DNA of 28,383 nucleotides from JBOGJG01 sp050747825 (lineage in GTDB: Bacteria; Acidobacteriota; UBA6911; RPQK01; JBOGJG01). The first letter of the stretch is position 1. Every line of letters begins with the position of its first letter. The DNA lies in the NCBI GenBank assembly GCA_050747825.1, contig JBOGJG010000138.1, forward strand, positions 1 through 28,383, given 5' to 3'. Positions 1-6,745 of the stretch are shown piece by piece. Under the pieces are notes generated by a model that worked only from the letters and a program-made list of their open reading frames with translations, ran no database searches and had not been told where the DNA came from. The translations under genes were made by a program, and so were the position numbers.

Positions 1-1
1 C

Positions 2-106
2 TCGGTCGCCGTCGAAAACAGCCGCGTCCGCATCCCCGATGCGCCCGGGATGGGCATCGAGCTCAAAGCGAGTCTCTTTGAGGTCTTTGATGAGCTTGTC
101 GCTTGA
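2..106 (+). CDS. C-terminal fragment of an enolase-superfamily (mandelate racemase/muconate lactonizing type) protein
   Basis: The window opens inside this gene; only the last 34 codons and a TGA stop are present. The visible peptide contains SRVRIPDAPGMGIEL, which resembles the usual last segment of mandelate racemase/muconate lactonizing enzymes, where a short strand and a VPDxPGLGIEL-like motif close the barrel. The catalytic Lys, Asp/Glu metal ligands and substrate-determining residues lie outside the window, so the reaction (for example a sugar-acid dehydratase or racemase) cannot be stated. An AGTTCCA heptamer repeat starts directly at its stop codon. The family assignment rests on one short motif. 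Confidence 0.5.
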   Translation, partial: SVAVENSRVRIPDAPGMGIELKASLFEVFDELVA

Positions 107-195
107 GTTCCAAGTTTCAAGTTCCAAGTTCCAAGTCAAAGCGCCGGCCGACTAACATGAAGTATGGTTACTGGGAACTTGGAACTTGGAACTTA
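106..195. repeat. AGTTCCA heptamer inverted repeat after a stop codon
   Basis: The left arm (106-136) is about four tandem copies of the 7-mer AGTTCCA, one with a substitution. The right arm (170-195) is the same heptamer in reverse complement (TGGAACT). The arms can pair over about 17 bp or more around a loop of roughly 33 nt. The array begins at the TGA of the upstream gene, so it could act as a terminator-like hairpin or RNA 3'-end stabiliser, although no U-tract is visible. A similar element sits at 10024-10088. Confidence 0.75.
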
Positions 196-206
196 TCCGA
201 CTCCGA

Positions 207-236
207 TTGAACTCCAATGATCGTCGGTGTTCTAAT
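207..236 (+). promoter_or_regulatory. Candidate promoter of glcDE
   Basis: TTGAAC (207-212) and TCTAAT (231-236) are separated by 18 nt, and TGT precedes the -10 as an extended -10. The -10 ends 11 nt before the ATG at 248, so the leader would be only about 5 nt. No Shine-Dalgarno is seen before the ATG. Read by eye; not tested. Confidence 0.4.
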
Positions 237-247
237 ACGCACAGCCA

Positions 248-2845
248 ATGCACTTAAACACACTTCTTTCTTCGCTTGGAACCATCTATCCGCCCGGAAG
301 GATTTTTTCGGAGGCTGCGCAGCTCGCGCCTTATGAATCCGATGCTCTAACCGCCTTTCGAGTCCGACCTCTGGCAGTTGTGCTGGCTGAAACACAGGAA
401 GAGGTGATTGACACCGTTCGCTTCTGCCATCGCGAGCAGATTCCCTTTGTGGCCCGGGGCAGCGGCACCAGTCTTTCGGGGGGATCCTTGCCGGTTGAGG
501 AAGGCATCGTCATAGGTCTCAACAGGCTCAACCGAATTGTCCGGCTCGATCCCCGGCAGCGCATCGCCGTCGTTGAGTCGGGCGTCATTAACTCGGATGT
601 TTCCAGGGCCGCAGCCCCGCACGGACTCTACTATGCTCCGGATCCTTCCAGCCAGTCGATCTGCACGATCGGTGGGAATGTGGCTTTCAACTCCGGCGGC
701 GCCCACTGTCTCAAGCACGGCATGACCAGCAACCATGTTCTGGGGATCAAGGCGGTGCTTCCTGATGGCGAGATAGTCCGCCTGGGGAGTGAGAGCCTGG
801 AAGGGACCGGCCCCGACCTGACCGGCTTCTTTTGCGGTTCCGAGGGATTGTTCGGCGTGGCCCTTGAGATCACGCTGCGGCTGGTGCCCAAGCCGGAGAG
901 CTACCAGACCGTGCTGGCGGCTTACGACAGCATGGAGGCCGCCGGACAAGCCGTGGCCCAGGTCATCGCCGCCGGATTTCTTCCCGGTGCCGTCGAGATC
1001 ATGGACCGGTTGGCCATCCAGGCCGCTGAAGCGGCGGTCCATGCCCGCTATCCGCAGGATGCGGCGGCGCTGTTAATTGTCGAACTGGAAGGTGAGTCGG
1101 TCGAAGTTCAAACAGAATTCGAGCGGCTTCTGGAGGTCATTCGCTCTTCAGGAACTTTCGAGCTGCGCGTGGCCAAAGACGACGCTGACCGGGCCCGCAT
1201 CTGGAAGGGGCGCAAGAGTTCCTTCTCGGCCGTCGGCCGGCTGAGTCCCGACTTTATCGTCCAGGACGCGGTCGTGCCTCGCAGCCGGCTGGGCGAAGCT
1301 CTGGCTGAGATCGACAAGCTGAGCCTTAAATATGGGATACGCGTGGCAAACGTGTTTCATGCCGGAGACGGCAACCTCCACCCGCTCATTCTATTCGACG
1401 GCACACAGCCCGGCGCCCTGGAAAGAGCGGAAGAACTGGCCGGCGAAATCGTCAAGATGTGCATTCAATTTGGAGGTTCCATCACCGGCGAACACGGAGT
1501 CGGAATGGAAAAGCGAGCCTTTTTGGCCGACATGTTCAGTCCCGTTGACCTGGAGATCATGCGTCGTGTCCGGCGAGCGATCGACCCCTATGAGATTTCC
1601 AATCGCGGCAAAATGTTTCCGGAAGAAAGCCCGAGGTCTGAGGCAACAGGCCCGAGGCCTGAGGCAACAGGCCTGAGGCCTGGGGAGATCGGCTTAAAGA
1701 CCAGAGAGCAGCGTTCCGAGGGTGTGGTTCTAAAACCCCGGAGCATCGAGGAGGTTCAGGAGGCCGTGCGGCAGCACCGTTACCTCATTCCCCGCGCCGG
1801 CGGAAGCAAGCCGGCGCTCTGGCGCCCAAACGAAAGCCTCAGGCCTCAGGCCTCAGGCCTCGGGCCTGTTATTCTGGACCTCTCCGCACTCTCCGGAATA
1901 ATCGAATACCAGCCTGAAGAATTTACTTTTACGGCGCTGGCTGGGACTCCGATTCAAACCATCAAGGATGTCCTGGCCGAACAGGGGCAATTTCTGCCCT
2001 TCGACCCGATTCTGGTAAAGCGCGGGGCCACCCTGGGCGGCTCGGTTGCCGCCGGGGCCAGCGGTCCGGGGCGTTATCGCTATGGAGGCCTGCGCGATTT
2101 CCTGATTGGAGTACGGCTGGTGACCGGAACAGGCGAGTTGCTGCACGGCGGCGGCAAAGTGGTCAAGAATGCCGCCGGTTTCGATTTCCCAAAGCTGGTG
2201 GCCGGCAGTTGCGGGCGCCTGGGCGTCCTGGTTGAGCTGACCTTCAAGGTATTTCCCAGACCGGAGGAATACGCCACTTTGAAGATGGATTATTCCAGCC
2301 TGGAAGGGGCCATGGAGGGCCTGTATTGCCTCACCTCCTCATCCCTGGACCTGGACGCTCTGGATCTTCAACCGCCAGGCTGCTTGTGGGTGCGCCTCGG
2401 AGGTCGAAAAGCGACCCTCCCTCAGCGCCTCGCCCGCCTGGGGCAGACTTTGGAAGGACATCCGAGCCGCGACCACCCAAAGGGTACCCGACAAGCAGCC
2501 ACTTTCGAGGGCCCGGAGGAAGAATCGCTGTGGGAAGGAGTGAGAGAATTCCACTGGGCTCCCTCCAGCTCGTCACTCCTGAAAATCCCGCTCACCCCCA
2601 ACCTCATTCCCGATCTTGAGAGGAACCTTCCAGCCACCAGCCTCCGCCGCTACAGCGCCGGCGGAAACGTCTGCTGGCTCGCCTGGCCGGGCGATCTCGG
2701 GCCTTTAGACCCCCCGCTTGAATCTCTAGGTTTAAACGGCCTGCTTCTCCAGGGTCCGGCCTCAGAAACTGTCCTGGTATCCACGGGTGGAGAGCACCTG
2801 GCCCAGACAATCAAGGCGTCCCTCGACCCCGAAGGGAAGTTTTAG
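248..2845 (+). CDS. glcDE: Glycolate oxidase, fused GlcD-GlcE FAD subunits
   Basis: This gene encodes the flavin part of glycolate oxidase, which oxidises glycolate to glyoxylate at the membrane and passes electrons through GlcF. Residues 1 to about 455 are GlcD-like: a PCMH FAD-binding domain (ARGSGTSLSGG, IGGNVAFNSGG) and an FAD-oxidase C-terminal domain ending TGEHGVGMEKRAF and NRGKMFP. Residues about 490-865 are GlcE-like, with a second, shorter FAD domain (FTFTALAGTPI, GATLGGSVAAGASGPGR, GGKVVKNAAGFDFPKL). GlcD and GlcE are normally separate, so the 865 aa length is a true fusion. The domains are joined by a repeat-derived linker (residues 461-479). Two more repeat-derived insertions lie in the GlcE half (about 530-540 and 738-747), all in frame. 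glcF follows 59 nt downstream. The ATG is chosen because the N-terminus matches the GlcD start; no Shine-Dalgarno precedes it. A D-lactate dehydrogenase role is possible. Confidence 0.9.
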   Translation: MHLNTLLSSLGTIYPPGRIFSEAAQLAPYESDALTAFRVRPLAVVLAETQEEVIDTVRFCHREQIPFVARGSGTSLSGGSLPVEEGIVIGLNRLNRIVRLDPRQRIAVVESGVINSDVSRAAAPHGLYYAPDPSSQSICTIGGNVAFNSGGAHCLKHGMTSNHVLGIKAVLPDGEIVRLGSESLEGTGPDLTGFFCGSEGLFGVALEITLRLVPKPESYQTVLAAYDSMEAAGQAVAQVIAAGFLPGAVEIMDRLAIQAAEAAVHARYPQDAAALLIVELEGESVEVQTEFERLLEVIRSSGTFELRVAKDDADRARIWKGRKSSFSAVGRLSPDFIVQDAVVPRSRLGEALAEIDKLSLKYGIRVANVFHAGDGNLHPLILFDGTQPGALERAEELAGEIVKMCIQFGGSITGEHGVGMEKRAFLADMFSPVDLEIMRRVRRAIDPYEISNRGKMFPEESPRSEATGPRPEATGLRPGEIGLKTREQRSEGVVLKPRSIEEVQEAVRQHRYLIPRAGGSKPALWRPNESLRPQASGLGPVILDLSALSGIIEYQPEEFTFTALAGTPIQTIKDVLAEQGQFLPFDPILVKRGATLGGSVAAGASGPGRYRYGGLRDFLIGVRLVTGTGELLHGGGKVVKNAAGFDFPKLVAGSCGRLGVLVELTFKVFPRPEEYATLKMDYSSLEGAMEGLYCLTSSSLDLDALDLQPPGCLWVRLGGRKATLPQRLARLGQTLEGHPSRDHPKGTRQAATFEGPEEESLWEGVREFHWAPSSSSLLKIPLTPNLIPDLERNLPATSLRRYSAGGNVCWLAWPGDLGPLDPPLESLGLNGLLLQGPASETVLVSTGGEHLAQTIKASLDPEGKF
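1629..1684 (+). repeat. Heptamer array (antisense-type CTGAGGC units) forming the GlcD-GlcE linker
   Basis: A roughly 21-bp period made of three heptamer-like units repeats about 2.5 times and is translated as PRPEATG-type heptapeptides. The units run in the CTGAGGC direction, whose pure form contains TGA in every frame. Here the third unit of each period reads AACAGGC instead of CTGAGGC, which removes the stop. It lies exactly between the two fused enzyme domains. Confidence 0.8.
1836..1867 (+). repeat. CTCAGGC heptamer array inside the GlcE domain
   Basis: About four units of CTCAGGC (last one CTCGGGC) are translated in frame as SLRPQASGLGP. They interrupt a loop between the GGSKPAL segment and the ILDLSALSGI strand of the GlcE FAD domain. 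Known GlcE proteins have a short turn here, so the array looks like an insertion. Confidence 0.85.
2459..2489 (-). repeat. 31-bp dispersed element copy in glcDE
   Basis: This stretch is the exact reverse complement, 31 of 31 bp, of 5193-5223 in the M56 peptidase gene, and ends in the palindrome GGGTACCC. It is translated in frame as part of HPSRDHPKGTR in the GlcE half. Similarity to the other copy continues weakly for about 15 bp beyond the palindrome. Confidence 0.9.
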
Positions 2846-2904
2846 ATGGGGACACCCGCTAGTTTTGGCCCACAAACATGAGACCAGGATAACCATTAAA
2901 CTTT

Positions 2905-4194
2905 ATGCTTCACCAGATTGACCCCGCAAAATTCGGTCCTCAGGGAGAAGCCATGGCCCATGAGGTCAAGACCTGCGTCCACTGTGGATTTTGCCTGCCG
3001 GCCTGCCCCACTTACCGGGTGCTGGGAGAAGAGATGGATTCCCCTCGCGGGCGCATCTATCTGATGAAAGAAATGCTGGAAGGAAGATTGCCCCTCGAGC
3101 AGGGCCTTCCCTATATCGACAAATGCCTGGGCTGCCTGGCCTGCGTCCCTTCCTGCCCATCGGGCGTGCAATACGGTGAACTGGTCACTTCCTTTCGAGC
3201 GTACGCCGAAGAGGACCACCGGCGGCCGGTGGCGGAACGATTGACCCGTGTGATGCTGCGCCATGTCCTGCCATTTCCGGGGCGATTCCGGGCAGCCGCC
3301 AGGCTGGGTCGAATAGCTCGACCTTTCAAGTCTCTGCTGCCCCGTCAGATGGCGGCCATGCTGGAACTCATCCCTGCCGGGCTGCCACCCAAACAGCCCC
3401 TGCCGGAAATCTATCCGGCCCAAGGAGAGCGCCGGGCCTGTGTGGCCCTGCTGGCCGGCTGCGTGCAGCAGGTTGTCGCTCCGAAGATCAATTGGGCTAC
3501 CTTGCGCGTGCTGGCGGAGAATGGAGTTGAGACGGTCCTTCCAGCTGGCCAGGGCTGCTGCGGCGCCCTGGCCATGCACACGGGGGAAGCCGGGCAGGCC
3601 AGGGAACTAGCCTCTCGAAACCTGCAGGCCTTTCCAAAAAATGTCGATGCTGTCCTCACCAACGCCGCCGGGTGCGGGTCAGGCATGAAGGAATATGGAC
3701 TCCTGTTTAAGGGCTGGCCTCAGGAGGACGCTGCCCGCGGGTTTGCCGGCCATGTGAAGGATGTCGCTGTCTTCCTGGAGGAGCTGGGAATGAAGGCTCC
3801 TGCGCCTCTGAACCGAGAACTGAGAGTGGCCTACCACGATGCCTGCCATCTGGCGCATGCCCAGGGTGTTCGCGAGGCGCCCCGGCGCTTGCTGGCCTCC
3901 ATCCCCAACCTGGAGCTGCTGGAAGTCCCGGAGGGAGACATCTGTTGCGGTTCGGCCGGAACCTACAACATCGAGCAGCCTGAAATCGCCCGCACCCTGG
4001 GAAATCAGAAAGCCCGCAATGTCCTGCAGACCGGCGCCCAGGCCCTGGCGGCCGGAAATATCGGCTGCCTCCTCCAGATAAAGGGCCATTTGAAGACGCT
4101 CGGTAGCGACCTGCCGGTCTACCACACCCTGCAGATCCTGGACCAAGCTTACCATTCGGGTGATCCGCGTGATCCGTGGGCTTCTATTATTTGA
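2905..4194 (+). CDS. glcF: Glycolate oxidase iron-sulfur subunit GlcF
   Basis: GlcF carries electrons from the flavin subunits to the quinone pool. Two ferredoxin-type 4Fe-4S motifs are visible: CVHCGFCLPACP (C24, C27, C30, C34) and CLGCLACVPSC (C74, C77, C80, C84). Two CCG domains follow, marked by GCV, GQGCCGAL and NAAGCGSGMKEY, then YHDACHLAH and ICCGSAG. Length (429 aa) fits the family. The gene lies 59 nt after glcDE in the same direction and is probably cotranscribed, although no clear Shine-Dalgarno is seen at the ATG. The last 13 residues (HSGDPRDPWASII) go beyond the usual family end and are encoded by a short ATCCGTG-type repeat. The LutA/GlpC families share the fold, but the GlcDE neighbour supports GlcF. 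Confidence 0.9.
   Translation: MLHQIDPAKFGPQGEAMAHEVKTCVHCGFCLPACPTYRVLGEEMDSPRGRIYLMKEMLEGRLPLEQGLPYIDKCLGCLACVPSCPSGVQYGELVTSFRAYAEEDHRRPVAERLTRVMLRHVLPFPGRFRAAARLGRIARPFKSLLPRQMAAMLELIPAGLPPKQPLPEIYPAQGERRACVALLAGCVQQVVAPKINWATLRVLAENGVETVLPAGQGCCGALAMHTGEAGQARELASRNLQAFPKNVDAVLTNAAGCGSGMKEYGLLFKGWPQEDAARGFAGHVKDVAVFLEELGMKAPAPLNRELRVAYHDACHLAHAQGVREAPRRLLASIPNLELLEVPEGDICCGSAGTYNIEQPEIARTLGNQKARNVLQTGAQALAAGNIGCLLQIKGHLKTLGSDLPVYHTLQILDQAYHSGDPRDPWASII
4161..4181 (+). repeat. ATCCGTG-type tandem repeat at the 3' end of glcF
   Basis: Two imperfect copies of a 9-bp unit, TGATCCGCG and TGATCCGTG, are translated as the GlcF tail. A closely similar pair (AATCCGTGC, AATCCGTGG) occurs at 18802-18821, also at a gene 3' end. 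Confidence 0.6.
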
Positions 4195-4206
4195 TTAATA
4201 TTTCAA

Positions 4207-4255
4207 TTGACTTTGATTATGGTCTGTGGCATTGTGTTATTAATTAATTAATAAC
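4207..4255 (+). promoter_or_regulatory. Promoter with perfect 20-bp palindrome, candidate BlaI-type operator
   Basis: A -35-like TTGACT (4207-4212) is followed after 17 nt by a weak extended -10 (TGG-CATTGT, 4230-4235). Overlapping the expected transcription start is a perfect 20-bp palindrome at 4236-4255, GTTATTAATT/AATTAATAAC. BlaI/MecI repressors bind as dimers to short dyads overlapping their own promoters, so this is a good candidate for autoregulation of the blaI-M56 operon. Its sequence is not the classic TACA/TGTA bla operator. Confidence 0.55.
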
Positions 4256-4276
4256 TGACAGGGCTGGGAGCAACGT

Positions 4277-4651
4277 TTGGCCAGAAAGAAATCACCGACA
4301 CTGACGGAAGCCGAGCTCCGGTTGATGCAGGTGCTCTGGGACAAGGGAAGCGCTACCGTCAATGATGTCCTGGAGGGCTTGCCCTCGGAAGCTCCGGCTT
4401 ACAGCACCGTCCTCACCACACTGCGCATTCTCGAACAGAAGGGATACATCCGGCATCTAAAACGGGGAAGAGCCTTTGTTTATTATCCGATCGTCAATCA
4501 GGGACAGGCACGCAAAAGGGCCATTAAATATTTGGTGAGTCGCTTTTTCAATGACTCGCCGGAGCTTCTGGTCTTGAACATTCTGGAGAACGAGGAAATC
4601 GATCGCGTCGAACTGGACCGTTTGAGAAAGATGATCGAGGAATCGGAGTAG
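4277..4651 (+). CDS. BlaI/MecI/CopY-family transcriptional repressor
   Basis: A 124-aa winged-helix repressor of the penicillinase-repressor family. The conserved N-terminal core is visible: LTEAELRLMQVLWDKGSATVNDVL, then YSTVLTTLRILEQKGYIRHLKRGRAFVYYP, which together form the winged helix and its recognition helix. The C-terminal half is the dimerisation region cleaved in classical BlaI by BlaR1 signalling. Start is TTG at 4277, supported by GGGAG six nt upstream and by the family N-terminus. It is followed 4 nt later by an M56 peptidase gene, the standard BlaI-BlaR pair. No beta-lactamase gene lies nearby, so the regulon is unlikely to be simple beta-lactam resistance. Autoregulation through the palindrome just upstream is likely. 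Confidence 0.9.
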   Translation: MARKKSPTLTEAELRLMQVLWDKGSATVNDVLEGLPSEAPAYSTVLTTLRILEQKGYIRHLKRGRAFVYYPIVNQGQARKRAIKYLVSRFFNDSPELLVLNILENEEIDRVELDRLRKMIEESE

Positions 4652-4655
4652 GGAA

Positions 4656-6740
4656 ATGCCAAATCTGGCAATTAATTGGGAACCATTTTCTCAGATTGTC
4701 CTTGAAGTGTTGCTGAATAGCCTCGGGCAATGGACGGTGCTGGCGCTGCCGATTATTCTGCTGGTGCATTTCAGGGCGCGCAGCAATGCGGCTACTCGCT
4801 TTGCCGTCTACTGGCTCACGCTGGCAGCGCTCCCAGGGATGTTTCTGGTCCATGGGATTTTGTCCCTGGGCCCAGTCAGAGCAGTCGAAGTCTTGACTCC
4901 TCAACGCTCAGCGCCTCAACCCTCAGTCGTTACACCTCAGGTCTCGAGCCTTGGGTCTCAGGCCTCAGGCCTTACGCCTTACGCCTCAGGCCTCGAGGCT
5001 CAGGCCTCAGACCTCAGGCCTCAGGCCTCAAATGCGGCGGCCATTGAATTTTCCATACCGCCGCGTTGGGGCCTGGTGTTGGTTGCTGCATGGCTAATCA
5101 TTGCCGGCGGGCTGCTGGCCCGTCTGGTTTGGAGTTATTGTCATCTTCGTGGACTCAGGAAGCGGGCCACGCCGGCCGAATGGCCGCTCCTTGGGTACCC
5201 TTTGGGTGGTCGCGGCTCGGATGACGCTCAACAGAGCCGCGACTATAAAGGAGCGGCCAGTGCCGTTGAGTGTCATCAGAGTCGCGACCGTACACCGAAA
5301 GGGTACCCGGCGGCCAGGGCTGTCGCCGGCCTGCTGCCCCGCTCGATTACCTTCCGCAGGTCCAGCGAAATCTCCATGCCGATGGCGGCCGGTCTGGTCC
5401 GTCCGGTGGTGCTGCTCCCTGAGAAACTCCTGGACCAACTCACCCGGGAAGAGATCGACCAAGTGGTGCTGCACGAGCTGGCCCACCTGCGTCGCTGCGA
5501 TCACTGGACCAACCTCGGTCAAAGGCTCGTCCAATGTTTCTTCTTCTTGCATCCGGCCGTGCATTGGCTCGAGAGGCGACTGAACCTGGAGCGTGAGATG
5601 GCCTGTGACGAGTGGGTGGTCTTCGTGACAGGGAGTGCCCGTCCTTATGCCGCCTGCCTGACCCGGCTGGTTGAGCTGACTACCTGGTCGCGCCGCCCGG
5701 TGGTGGCGCCTGGGGCGGCCATATCCAAACCGCAGATTTCAAAGAGGATTGAAATGCTTATGAAACGCAAACACAACTCTAGACCGAACTCATTGAAGTC
5801 CCGCATCCTAATCATTTTAGGCATCCTGGCGGCAACCATGTTCGTTTTCCTTCAGATGGCGCCTCTGGTAGCCGTAGCCGAGGAGCCGGCGCCGGCCCAG
5901 AACGAGGAAACGGACAAGCAAGCTACCGGCCTGGCGGGCGAGGGGGTCAAGGGTATTGAGGAAGGTGTGTTGAACGGAGTGCCCGGCGGAGTCGCAGGCG
6001 GCGTTGCGGGTGGTGTCGCCGCAGGGGTGGTTGACGGCATTGCCGAAGGCGTCGCAAGTGGCGTTACAGCCGAAATTACCCGAGATCTTTCAAGCGCTGT
6101 CAACGAAGAAATCTCCGCCGGAATAGGGAGAGGACTGCGAGAGAATCTACTGGAGCTGCAGGAGTTCGACCGCCGGCAGTTGGATGCCCTTGAGGAAGCA
6201 GCCAGAGAGATGGCCCTGCAGGTCCAGGGGGATCTGGGTTTGAAATTGCGTGCCCAGGCGGAACAAATGAAGGACCGCGCAAAAGACGTAGAAGAGAAGG
6301 TCCGGGTATTCAACCAATACTTCCACGGCGAACCCCTGATCCCTGAGAGCGAGCTGCTTACTCTTCTGCAGGATGTTGCGGCCCACGATCCTGATCCGGA
6401 AGTCCGCGGGGAGGCTTTGCGCCAGTTGGGACATTTGAAGGGAGACGGAGCCGTTGATAGTCTGGCATCGCTTTATGATCAGACGAACGATCCTGAGGTA
6501 AAGCGGACGATCATCCATTCATTAGCCGGTAGTGGAAGCGCCAAAGCCGCCGTCAAGCTGAAAGCGATCGCCAAGAACGACTCTGAAGCTGAAATGCGCA
6601 TGGAGGCGCTGCGCGCGCTGGGAAGTTCCAACCGGCCTCATTTCCGCTTCGTGGCTCCACGAGCCCCTGGAAGATTCGACGTGGAAGTCCACCAGGAAGC
6701 ACCTGCAGCGCCAAAGCCGCCGCCGGCACCCCTACCTTAA
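4656..6740 (+). CDS. M56-family (BlaR1-like) membrane metallopeptidase with Gly-Val and HEAT repeats
   Basis: A membrane zinc peptidase, likely the partner that relieves repression by the upstream BlaI-type regulator. Membrane segments are seen near residues 12-37, 48-74, 137-161 and 381-403. The zinc site is HELAH (H273, E274, H277), followed by EREMACDEW, typical of M56. Instead of a penicillin-binding sensor, the C-terminal part has a Gly-Val repeat (about 437-470, GGVAGGVAGGV), a charged probable helix or coil (about 490-555) and HEAT repeats (about 566-658), then a Pro-Ala tail. Two repeat insertions are translated in frame: a CTCAGGC array between TM2 and TM3 (about 86-125) and a palindromic element (about 176-218) before the peptidase core. 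The ATG lies 4 nt after the blaI stop, with GGAG/AGGG overlapping that stop. The signal sensed is unknown. Confidence 0.85.
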   Translation: MPNLAINWEPFSQIVLEVLLNSLGQWTVLALPIILLVHFRARSNAATRFAVYWLTLAALPGMFLVHGILSLGPVRAVEVLTPQRSAPQPSVVTPQVSSLGSQASGLTPYASGLEAQASDLRPQASNAAAIEFSIPPRWGLVLVAAWLIIAGGLLARLVWSYCHLRGLRKRATPAEWPLLGYPLGGRGSDDAQQSRDYKGAASAVECHQSRDRTPKGYPAARAVAGLLPRSITFRRSSEISMPMAAGLVRPVVLLPEKLLDQLTREEIDQVVLHELAHLRRCDHWTNLGQRLVQCFFFLHPAVHWLERRLNLEREMACDEWVVFVTGSARPYAACLTRLVELTTWSRRPVVAPGAAISKPQISKRIEMLMKRKHNSRPNSLKSRILIILGILAATMFVFLQMAPLVAVAEEPAPAQNEETDKQATGLAGEGVKGIEEGVLNGVPGGVAGGVAGGVAAGVVDGIAEGVASGVTAEITRDLSSAVNEEISAGIGRGLRENLLELQEFDRRQLDALEEAAREMALQVQGDLGLKLRAQAEQMKDRAKDVEEKVRVFNQYFHGEPLIPESELLTLLQDVAAHDPDPEVRGEALRQLGHLKGDGAVDSLASLYDQTNDPEVKRTIIHSLAGSGSAKAAVKLKAIAKNDSEAEMRMEALRALGSSNRPHFRFVAPRAPGRFDVEVHQEAPAAPKPPPAPLP
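4911..5031 (+). repeat. Long degenerate CTCAGGC heptamer array in the M56 gene
   Basis: About 120 bp rich in CTCAGGC/CTCAGAC/CTTACGC-like units, the longest such array in the window. It is translated as SQASGLTPYASGLEAQASDL and similar heptapeptides between the second and third membrane segments. Units near the edges are more diverged than those in the middle, suggesting an old core that expanded by slippage. Confidence 0.85.
5181..5310 (+). repeat. Complex palindromic element with GGGTACCC ends inside the M56 gene
   Basis: Outer arms 5193-5230 and about 5265-5310 are imperfect inverted repeats, each ending in GGGTACCC (GGGTACCCTTTGGGTG against CACCGAAAGGGTACCC). Inside, GTCGCGGCTC (5209-5218) pairs with GAGCCGCGAC (5235-5244), and TGGCCGCTCC (5181-5190) pairs with GGAGCGGCCA (5251-5260). 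The first arm matches 31 bp of glcDE exactly. The peptide stays open across the whole element. It resembles a REP/MITE-type mobile palindrome; no transposase is in the window. Confidence 0.8.
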
Positions 6741-6745
6741 AAGCC

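Noticed and set aside
347..1042. Long minus-strand open frame inside glcDE
   Set aside because: It is antisense to a well-conserved FAD domain, shows no recognisable domain and is explained by GC-rich codon bias.
4911..5031. Possible CRISPR array
   Set aside because: Units are 7-8 bp without spacers of uniform length and they are translated; there are no cas genes.
4277..6740. Beta-lactam resistance module
   Set aside because: The regulator and M56 protein resemble BlaI/BlaR1, but no beta-lactamase and no penicillin-binding sensor domain are present.
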